Positions 6,691 to 11,696 of a stretch of 11,696 nt of DNA are shown piece by piece. Below the pieces are notes generated by a model. That model did no database searches and was not told the DNA's origin. It saw only the letters and a program-made list of their open reading frames with translations. Position 1 is the stretch's first letter. Every line of letters begins with the position of its first letter. Both the position numbers and the translations under genes were made by a program. This stretch comes from JBEKEX01 sp050013615 (GTDB lineage: Bacteria; Chloroflexota; Anaerolineae; Anaerolineales; Anaerolineaceae), in assembly GCA_050013615.1 (NCBI GenBank), contig JBEKEX010000066.1:1-11696 (forward strand). The letters run 5' to 3'.

Positions 6691-6734
6691 GATGCTTTAT
6701 CCCCAAAAGAGGTTACGCCCCTAACGAGGAAGAA

Positions 6735-7661
6735 TTATTTTTTAAAGCGTGGATCGCCTTCGAGAGTGAGGCGTAGGCCCGTTTTCAGGGAGACTTGCGG
6801 GTCGTAGTTGAGTTTGGCACGCGCCAGCGAGATATCGGCGCACATGCGGTCGGGTCCGCCGTCGTTATGGGCATTATAAACAACTTCCGGCTTGGCACCG
6901 GTGGCCTCGATCACCAGGCGGCTCAATTCGCGGATGCTGGAGTCGCGGCCGCTGCCCACGTTGATGGTCAGGCGGTTTACATCCGGCGCAGTGGAGGCGG
7001 CGACCATGGCGCTCACCACGTCGTCCACGTAGACATAATCGCGGGTTTGTTTGCCGTTGCTGTGGATCACCAGCGTACCATTCTGCAGCGCCTGGCGCAG
7101 GAAAGAGGGGATCACCGGGGCATGCACAGGAGGCAGATGCTGGCCAGGACCATAAGCGTTGAACACCCGCAGGCAGACGGTCTCGATGCTCCACAAAGAA
7201 CCGATGGTGTTCACGTAATATTCAGCCGAAAGCTTGGAGACGGCATAGGGCGAGCGCGGGTTTGGCAGCGCACTTTCATTGACGGGCTGCTGTTCCTGAT
7301 TGCCATACACGGCACCGGAAGAAATGAACACCACGCGGTGCACGCCCACGTCGCGCATGGCTTCCATCAAGCAAACCGTGCCGCCGACATTGACCTCGGT
7401 GTATTCGCGCGGGTAGAGCATGGACTCGGGCACCAGCACGCGCGCCGCGAGATGATAGACGCAATCGACGCCTTGCAGCAGTGTCCATAGTTTGGGGCGG
7501 TCGTTGATATCCCCGCGGGTGAAGTTGACGGCTGGCAAGAGCGTATTTGGGTCCCCGGTGGACAAATCGTCCAAACCGCGCACCGAATGCCCCCCTTGCA
7601 CCAATTGGTTGGCCAAGGCTGAGCCGAGGAACCCTGCCGCACCTGTAATTAAAAATTGCAT
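6735..7661 (-). CDS. NAD-dependent nucleotide-sugar epimerase/dehydratase (extended SDR, GalE-like)
   Basis: Extended short-chain dehydrogenases of this kind use bound NAD to epimerise or dehydrate UDP- or GDP-sugars for surface polysaccharides. The 308-residue protein starts with the nucleotide-binding motif TGAAGFLGSALA (residues 6-17) and has the acidic DDLSTGD at 31-37 that holds NAD ribose. It also has HLAAR at 70-74, the SSGAVYG strand at 114-120, the catalytic Tyr139-x-x-x-Lys143 pair in SPYAVSKLSAE, and the RVFNAYGPGQ loop of UDP-sugar epimerases. RDYVYVDDVV at 208-217 and the GSGRDSSIREL helix follow as in GalE/WbpP relatives. Substrate is not readable; UDP-glucose or UDP-GlcNAc 4-epimerase is the likeliest class. 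The ATG has a perfect extended -10 box 8 bases upstream and no ribosome site, implying a leaderless message. It probably leads a transcript with the DNA glycosylase and possibly the acyltransferase. Confidence 0.9.
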   Translation of the reverse strand: MQFLITGAAGFLGSALANQLVQGGHSVRGLDDLSTGDPNTLLPAVNFTRGDINDRPKLWTLLQGVDCVYHLAARVLVPESMLYPREYTEVNVGGTVCLMEAMRDVGVHRVVFISSGAVYGNQEQQPVNESALPNPRSPYAVSKLSAEYYVNTIGSLWSIETVCLRVFNAYGPGQHLPPVHAPVIPSFLRQALQNGTLVIHSNGKQTRDYVYVDDVVSAMVAASTAPDVNRLTINVGSGRDSSIRELSRLVIEATGAKPEVVYNAHNDGGPDRMCADISLARAKLNYDPQVSLKTGLRLTLEGDPRFKK

Positions 7662-7669
7662 AGTGTGAG

Positions 7670-7678
7670 ATTATAGCA
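7670..7678 (-). promoter_or_regulatory. Extended -10 promoter for the epimerase operon (leaderless start)
   Basis: The minus strand reads TGCTATAAT, a perfect extended -10, ending 8 bases before the epimerase ATG. The transcript should begin within a few bases of the ATG. No -35 hexamer is evident at 16 to 18 bases, which extended -10 promoters tolerate. The same 9-mer recurs before the prenyltransferase gene. Confidence 0.6.
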
Positions 7679-7739
7679 CAATAAAAATTGTTAATATGTG
7701 GCTGAGATTTCCGGCCACGCAACTGCCTATTTTAAAATA

Positions 7740-7781
7740 GTTGAGGGATCAGGAGATTTGTAGCCGGGATCGTTTCTCAAC
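7740..7781. repeat. Imperfect inverted repeat between the epimerase and L,D-transpeptidase genes
   Basis: GTTGAG (7740-7745) and CTCAAC (7776-7781) are perfect complements. Inside them two GATC tetramers (7747-7750 and 7768-7771) can also pair with an offset. No T-run follows on either strand, so it is not an obvious terminator. It may be an operator or a leader structure, or chance. Confidence 0.3.
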
Positions 7782-7808
7782 CTGTTACGCGTGCCGGACG
7801 ACCTCGAA

Positions 7809-7827
7809 AATCCAAATTAAATGGATT
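7809..7827. promoter_or_regulatory. Palindromic operator candidate at the L,D-transpeptidase promoter
   Basis: AATCCA and TGGATT arms flank a 7-base AT-rich centre. The palindrome lies immediately upstream of a TAGAAT/TATAAA pair of possible -10 boxes (7827-7837) and ends 26 bases before the ATG at 7854, a position where a DNA-binding regulator could act. No regulator gene is in the window. Confidence 0.3.
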
Positions 7828-7853
7828 AGAATATAAAGTGAGTTGAAAAAACC

Positions 7854-9035
7854 ATGAAACGATGGATGTCTTTTCTGATCCTTTGCATGATCGCTACTGT
7901 GTTTGCAACACCGTCTTCGGCTGCAGCTCAGAGCTCTACAGCAACAACCACGGCTGCAACAACACAGAGCGATCCACCGGTCGATGCGGCGTTATGTCTG
8001 CCGGGTGTCTATCCGGTGACGCCTGCGGACTGCCTGGCGATGGGTCCGGCAAAAACGTTGACCGATTATGCCAAGGTGGGCCTCACTTTCCCGGCTACGC
8101 CCATTGACATGACACGCACCCCGGCTGACCTGGCAGTCGTGCCATATCATTATGCTCGGGTCAAATTCATGCCGGCTCCGTATTACGACACCTTGCCCAC
8201 TTCCAAGGGAGAAACTCCCAATGGGACGATCGATGGAGAGTTGGTCTTTATTTCGTACACCGACAGTGAATCCACCGACGCCGGACGGTTTTACCAGACC
8301 GCCAACGGCGAATGGGTGGATGGCGGTAACGTGGCACGCGCCGTGCCAACTGATTTTGCCGGTGTGGTGCTGCAACAAACGCCATCGGTCGTCTTCGGAT
8401 GGGTCTTGACCCCTACCGAAAGTTACATCGCTCCCAGCTATTCGGCTCCCAAAACAGGGAAATATTACCAACGTTACGACATGCTGCAATTCTACGGCAG
8501 CGTGACGGCCGAAGGGATGGAATGGTGCCAGATTGGGCCGAGCGAATGGATCGAAAAGCGCACGGTGGCACGCGTCATTCCCAATACCACGCCGCCGCAA
8601 GGCGTGACGGGTGACCGCTGGATCGAAATCAACCTTTATGAGCAAACCCTGCTGGTCTATGACAAAGGGCAATTGGTCTTTGCCACCCTGGCTTCGACCG
8701 GGGAGGCACCTTTCTACACGCGCCCCGGTTTGTTCCAGATCTATCAGAAAAAAGATAAGGAGACCATGACCAACTTCGCAGGCGATCCATCGGCTTACTA
8801 TCGCCTAGAGGATGTGCCCTGGACGATGTATTTCGACGAGGAGCGTGCTTTGCACGGCGCTTATTGGAACGATAGCTTTGGCTATCCCCTTTCCCACGGC
8901 TGCGTCAACCTGGCGGATGGGGACGCGCACTGGCTCTACGAATGGGCCAATGTTGGCGATTGGGTGTACGTGCATGATCCATCGGGAAACACCCCGACTG
9001 ACCCGAAGTTTTATACCTCAGGCAGCGTGTATTGA
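7854..9035 (+). CDS. Secreted L,D-transpeptidase (YkuD domain) with two SH3-like repeats
   Basis: YkuD enzymes make 3-3 crosslinks in peptidoglycan or attach proteins to it, acting outside the membrane. The 393-residue protein starts with a signal peptide (MKRWMSFLILCMIATVFA, likely cleaved after SSAAA near residue 25), then a Thr/Ala-rich linker. Cys48 and Cys60 (LCLPGVYPVTPADCL) could form a disulphide. Residues about 98-165 and 189-243 form two related SH3-like units, each ending in a Trp-(Val/Ile)-x4-Val-Ala-Arg pattern (EWVDGGNVARAVP; EWIEKRTVARVIP), probably wall-binding. The YkuD domain covers 255-376, opening with WIEINLYEQTLLVYDKGQLV. Catalytic residues are in HGAYW (His334) and SHGCVNL (His348, Cys350). 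This layout resembles Anaerolineae L,D-transpeptidases. It ends at a strong terminator and appears monocistronic. The ribosome site is weak (GTGAGTTG). Confidence 0.94.
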   Translation: MKRWMSFLILCMIATVFATPSSAAAQSSTATTTAATTQSDPPVDAALCLPGVYPVTPADCLAMGPAKTLTDYAKVGLTFPATPIDMTRTPADLAVVPYHYARVKFMPAPYYDTLPTSKGETPNGTIDGELVFISYTDSESTDAGRFYQTANGEWVDGGNVARAVPTDFAGVVLQQTPSVVFGWVLTPTESYIAPSYSAPKTGKYYQRYDMLQFYGSVTAEGMEWCQIGPSEWIEKRTVARVIPNTTPPQGVTGDRWIEINLYEQTLLVYDKGQLVFATLASTGEAPFYTRPGLFQIYQKKDKETMTNFAGDPSAYYRLEDVPWTMYFDEERALHGAYWNDSFGYPLSHGCVNLADGDAHWLYEWANVGDWVYVHDPSGNTPTDPKFYTSGSVY

Positions 9036-9080
9036 GTTGGGAATAGCCAGAAAATATACGAACAGTATCAAATTAGTGAT

Positions 9081-9113
9081 AAAAAGGGCAACGAAAATTC
9101 GCTGCTCTTTTTT
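9081..9113 (+). terminator. Strong intrinsic terminator after the L,D-transpeptidase gene
   Basis: AAAAAGGGCAACGAA pairs with TTCGCTGCTCTTTTTT around an AA loop, with one G-T pair and one A-C mismatch, and the 3' arm ends in six T residues (9108-9113). The A-run on the 5' side makes it potentially bidirectional. It begins 45 bases after the stop codon. Confidence 0.85.
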
Positions 9114-9151
9114 GCACAGACCGGCAGATATCATTTCATTAACGGCGAATG

Positions 9152-9180
9152 TTGCACGACGCAGCAATTTAAGCTACACT
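9152..9180 (+). promoter_or_regulatory. Sigma70-type promoter for the DUF429 gene
   Basis: TTGCAC (9152-9157) and TACACT (9175-9180) are separated by exactly 17 bases. The predicted start near 9187 leaves only about five bases before the ATG at 9192 and no ribosome site, so the mRNA should be leaderless or nearly so. Confidence 0.6.
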
Positions 9181-9191
9181 AATTCTTAGAT

Positions 9192-9938
9192 ATGGAACAT
9201 ACCGCGTTCATCGGTGTCGATCTGGTAGCTGACCGGCGCCATTTCACCCTGGCGGCGCTGGATGCCGACCTGCAGGTGCTGGCACTGGCACCCGGCCGCA
9301 TGGAAGAGGTGCTGGCGTTCGCGGCAGGGCAGGGCACGGCGGTCATTGGTATCAATGCCCCCTCGCGACCCAAGGCGGGTGCTGCCAAAAAACGCCGATC
9401 CGGCAAACCCGACGGCGAAGGCTATTACCAGCCGCGCTTGGCGGAGTTTGAGATGCGTCAACAGGGGATGCCGGTGCGCACCCTGCGGGCGTCCGAAGGC
9501 AAAAGTCCCTTGTGGATGCGTAAAGGTTTTTATCTTTACGAACGGATGGTCGAATTAGGCTATGCGTTCTATCCCAGCGACGATTCGCCGCGCCAGTTCT
9601 TCGAGACCCAGGCGGAAGCGTGCTTTTTCAACTGGATTGGCGCCCAGCTTTTCCACTTCGGCACACTGGAAAGCCGCCTGCAACTCCAATTGGCGCTGCA
9701 CCAGTTGGGGCTGCACGTCCCCGATCCGATGATCTTTTTCGAGGAAGTCACCAGCCATCGCCTGTTGCACGGCATCCTGCCACTGGAAAAGATCCATTCG
9801 GCGGCGGAGTTGAATGCTCTGGCGGCAGCCTACACTGCTTGCCTGGCGATCACCCAGCCGCAGCAGGTGTTAGTATTGGGTTCACGCGAAGAGGGCCAGG
9901 TGGTGGTGCCGGCGCGAAAAGAAGAGCAGACCCTTTAG
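9192..9938 (+). CDS. DUF429 family protein (RNase H-like fold, predicted nuclease)
   Basis: DUF429 proteins have an RNase H-like fold and are predicted, not proven, nucleases. The 248-residue protein begins with the family's first strand and acidic residue, FIGVDLVAD (Asp10), followed by a second strand VIGINAPSRP (49-60) and a basic segment KAGAAKKRRSGKP. FFETQAEACF (136-145) contains the conserved Glu138 region that follows 'YE-x-P' in relatives. The C-terminal helix ELNALAAAYTACLAI matches the usual 'D-A-x-x-A' helix position. Asn55 and Asn208 stand where many relatives carry Asp, as I recall the family, so metal binding may be altered. The start ATG sits directly after a promoter; no ribosome site is present. 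It stands alone between two terminators. Physiological role unknown. Confidence 0.8.
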   Translation: MEHTAFIGVDLVADRRHFTLAALDADLQVLALAPGRMEEVLAFAAGQGTAVIGINAPSRPKAGAAKKRRSGKPDGEGYYQPRLAEFEMRQQGMPVRTLRASEGKSPLWMRKGFYLYERMVELGYAFYPSDDSPRQFFETQAEACFFNWIGAQLFHFGTLESRLQLQLALHQLGLHVPDPMIFFEEVTSHRLLHGILPLEKIHSAAELNALAAAYTACLAITQPQQVLVLGSREEGQVVVPARKEEQTL

Positions 9939-9958
9939 CCCATTTCATGGCTGTGGGC

Positions 9959-9989
9959 GGCTGTCATGTTTGTGCAGCCTCACTTTTTT
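9959..9989 (+). terminator. Intrinsic terminator after the DUF429 gene
   Basis: GGCTG (9959-9963) pairs with CAGCC (9975-9979), extendable by CA/TG past one bulged base, and TCAC then six T residues (9984-9989) follow. The stem is modest and four bases separate it from the T-run, so strength is uncertain. Confidence 0.5.
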
Positions 9990-10001
9990 CAATTCTCCCC
10001 A

Positions 10002-10010
10002 TGCTATAAT
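10002..10010 (+). promoter_or_regulatory. Extended -10 promoter for the prenyltransferase gene
   Basis: TGCTATAAT is a perfect extended -10 element, identical to the one before the epimerase gene. It gives a leader of about 37 bases that ends with a TGAGG ribosome site at 10045-10049, four bases before the ATG. No -35 hexamer is clear. Confidence 0.6.
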
Positions 10011-10053
10011 CCGATTACATTCGATTGTGAATTTATTGCATTTGTGAGGTTTT

Positions 10054-11040
10054 ATGAACGTTTCCATGTGGCTCAAAGCTTTGCAGACAATCCCGCGCAT
10101 CAGTAAAGAAGAATGGGATGACCTGGACGTCATCTCCCGATGGCTGATCGCCACACGGTCGGCCGTGCTGGTCATGACCTTGATCTCGGCTGGCATCGCC
10201 GGACTGCTGGCTGCCAAGACCGGCCTGTTCAACGGTTGGAACTTCGCTGCGCTGGCCATCGGGCTGGTGTTCGCCCATGCCACCAATAACATGCTGAACG
10301 ATTTCACGGATTACCGCCGCGGGGTGGACAAGGATAATTATTTCCGCACAAAGTACGGCCCGCAGCCATTGGAGCAGGGGCTGATGAGCGAACGCGGCCT
10401 GCTGACCTATGCCGCTGTCACCGGTGCCGTAGCCGTGGTCGCCGGGCTCTTTCTTTTCATCCAACATGGATGGTTGGTGCTGGTATTGATGCTGGTGGGG
10501 GCGGTGTTTGTGTTGTTCTACACCTGGCCGCTGAAATATATTGGCCTGGGAGAACTGGCGGTGATCCTGGTGTGGGGGCCACTGATGGTCGGCGGAGGCT
10601 ATTTTGCCATCACCGGCCTGTGGAGCTGGAACGTCTGCCTGGCCAGCCTGCCGTATGCGTTGGCGGTCACCACGGTCATTTTCGGCAAGCATATCGACAA
10701 GCTGCCGGAGGATAAAGCCAAAGGCATCCATACGCTGCCGGTTCTGATCGGCGAGAAGGCCGGGCGGTACATCGTTTATGCCATGTTCGCGCTGCAATAC
10801 CTGGCGGTGGTCTACCTGGTGGTCATTCGATTCTTTTCACCCTGGATGCTGCTGGTGTTCCTGACCCTGTTCTGGATCAAACCTGTGCTGCAGGTCTACG
10901 CTCAACCTAAGCCGGCCGAGTGTCCCCCCGAGTACGGCGAAGACGTATGGCCGCTTTGGTTTGTTGCATCGGCGTTCTATCACACGCGAATCTATGGGAT
11001 GTTCTTCGTGGTTGGGTTGATATTGAACCTGATCTTTTGA
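10054..11040 (+). CDS. UbiA-family membrane prenyltransferase (MenA-like)
   Basis: UbiA enzymes join a polyprenyl diphosphate to an acceptor, most often an aromatic quinone precursor (MenA, UbiA), within the membrane. The 328-residue protein has a short soluble start (to about 33) and then some eight or nine hydrophobic helices. The first Asp-rich motif is canonical: NNMLNDFTDYRRGVDKD at 78-94 (NDxxD), which binds Mg-diphosphate. The second, GKHIDKLPEDKAKGIHTLPV at 211-230, holds Asp215 and Asp220 and is followed by the LIGEKAGR segment seen in MenA-like proteins (DKxxGxxTLPVxxG). The tail includes a GEDVWPLWFVASAF segment, not one I can tie to a known subfamily. Menaquinone synthesis is the likeliest use but is not proven, since no other men gene is present. 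It has its own promoter; the ABC ATPase gene starts 50 bases later and may be co-transcribed. Confidence 0.85.
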   Translation: MNVSMWLKALQTIPRISKEEWDDLDVISRWLIATRSAVLVMTLISAGIAGLLAAKTGLFNGWNFAALAIGLVFAHATNNMLNDFTDYRRGVDKDNYFRTKYGPQPLEQGLMSERGLLTYAAVTGAVAVVAGLFLFIQHGWLVLVLMLVGAVFVLFYTWPLKYIGLGELAVILVWGPLMVGGGYFAITGLWSWNVCLASLPYALAVTTVIFGKHIDKLPEDKAKGIHTLPVLIGEKAGRYIVYAMFALQYLAVVYLVVIRFFSPWMLLVFLTLFWIKPVLQVYAQPKPAECPPEYGEDVWPLWFVASAFYHTRIYGMFFVVGLILNLIF

Positions 11041-11090
11041 GTCCGTGGCGATCACTATCGGATGTATTCAACGTTGTTACAAGGCCAATA

Positions 11091-11696
11091 ATGCTGGAAG
11101 TCAGACAGATTTTCAAAGATTTCGAGGGACAGCCGTTGTTGAAGGGTGTCTCGCTCACCGTGTCTCAGGGCGAGACGGTGTGTCTGTTGGGACCTTCCGG
11201 GAGCGGCAAAAGTACGCTGCTGCGCATCATTGCCGGGTTGGAACCGGCGGAGTCCGGTCAGGTGCTGTGGGACGGCCGCGACCTGAAAGAGGTTCCGGTC
11301 TACCAGCGCCGCTTCGGGCTGATGTTCCAGGACTATGCCCTCTTCCCGCACAAGAACGTCGCCGATAACGTGGCGTTTGGGCTGCGTATGCAAAACTTGC
11401 CGGCTGATGAAATCAAGCAGCGCGTGCAGGAAGCGCTGGAGCAGGTGCATTTGCAGGCTTTTGCCCGGCGGCGGGTGACCGATCTCTCCGGTGGGGAGCA
11501 GCAGCGCGTGGCTCTGGCACGGGCGCTGGCACCCCGGCCGCTGTTGATTATGCTCGACGAGCCGCTGGGCGCAATGGACCGGGCCTTGCGCGAGCAGCTC
11601 ATCGGCGAGATTCGCGGCTTGCTGCACGAGACGCGCATCCCGGCCATTTATGTCACCCATGACCAGGAAGAAGCGTTCACCATTGCCGACCGGCTG
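11091..11696 (+). CDS. ABC transporter ATP-binding protein, PotA/FbpC/ThiQ-like importer type (C-terminal part beyond the window)
   Basis: This is the ATPase subunit that powers an ABC transporter at the inner face of the membrane. The ATG at 11091 has AAGG six bases upstream and opens 202 codons in frame to the window edge. Walker A is GPSGSGKS (34-41), the Q-loop Gln80 is in MFQDYALFPHKNV, the signature is LSGGEQQRVALARAL (132-146), Walker B is LLIMLDEPLGAMD (151-163) and the switch His190 is in VTHDQEEAF. The combination of 'QDYALFPHKNVADNVAFGL' and 'THDQEEAF' is typical of iron(III), polyamine, sulfate or thiamine importers. The C-terminal regulatory domain that would separate these is off the window, so substrate is unknown. 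It follows the prenyltransferase gene by 50 bases with no clear promoter between. Confidence 0.93.
   Translation, partial: MLEVRQIFKDFEGQPLLKGVSLTVSQGETVCLLGPSGSGKSTLLRIIAGLEPAESGQVLWDGRDLKEVPVYQRRFGLMFQDYALFPHKNVADNVAFGLRMQNLPADEIKQRVQEALEQVHLQAFARRRVTDLSGGEQQRVALARALAPRPLLIMLDEPLGAMDRALREQLIGEIRGLLHETRIPAIYVTHDQEEAFTIADRL

Noticed and set aside
6795..7490. 231-codon plus-strand frame opposite the epimerase
   Set aside because: Antisense to an intact SDR gene. The His- and Gly-rich translation shows no motif.
4636..7661. A defence island made of the Mrr gene, DNA glycosylase and neighbours
   Set aside because: The glycosylase is an ordinary repair enzyme and the other genes are sugar-modifying. 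Genes are on opposite strands with separate promoters, so nothing supports a joint system.
7992..8672. 226-codon minus-strand frame inside the L,D-transpeptidase
   Set aside because: Antisense to a gene with intact signal peptide and catalytic motif. No ribosome site or promoter.
10033..10797. Minus-strand frame of 254 codons opposite the prenyltransferase
   Set aside because: Gln/His-rich complement of a membrane-protein gene. No family features and it covers the real gene's promoter leader.
1..11696. CRISPR array, tRNA, rRNA or insertion sequence
   Set aside because: No regularly spaced repeats, cloverleaf with a TTCRA loop, rRNA-like sequence or transposase was seen on either strand by eye.

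Overview
The window looks like a chromosomal stretch from a moderately GC-rich bacterium, most likely a Chloroflexota member of the Anaerolineae type. That placement is an inference from gene style: a bactofilin, a secreted YkuD L,D-transpeptidase with two SH3-like repeats, a UbiA-family membrane prenyltransferase and a DUF429 protein. No rRNA or other marker fixes the taxonomy.

Left edge (1-1941, minus strand): a visibly AT-rich surface-polysaccharide segment. It holds the start of a Wzy/WaaL-like multi-membrane protein that runs off the window edge and overlaps the end of a Wzx-type flippase gene by 44 bp. A candidate promoter with a perfect -10 box drives the flippase. From about 1942 the DNA becomes GC-rich and a short orphan C-terminal coding fragment is left over. 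This suggests a recombination or insertion boundary next to the housekeeping gene proS.

Middle (2097-7661): on the minus strand lie proS and a bactofilin, separated by an intrinsic terminator that also sits in the proS leader. A plus-strand gene follows that fuses an N-terminal TPR-like region to an Mrr-type nuclease domain. It converges on a minus-strand run of a sugar-nucleotide epimerase, a 3-methyladenine DNA glycosylase and a PglD/NeuD-type acyltransferase. The epimerase and acyltransferase are sugar-modification genes, and the DNA-repair gene sits between them.

Right (7854-11696, plus strand): a secreted L,D-transpeptidase (ends in a strong terminator), a DUF429 protein (own -35/-10 promoter, nearly leaderless, followed by a terminator), a UbiA-family prenyltransferase (extended -10 promoter), then the first 202 codons of an ABC transporter ATPase that runs off the window.

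Several genes carry a TATAAT-like box only 7 to 11 bases before the start codon, which points to leaderless or near-leaderless transcripts. I see no CRISPR array, tRNA, rRNA, transposase or clear multi-gene novel defence system. The most unusual items are the TPR-Mrr fusion, the orphan fragment at the composition boundary, the proS leader hairpin and the leaderless start pattern.
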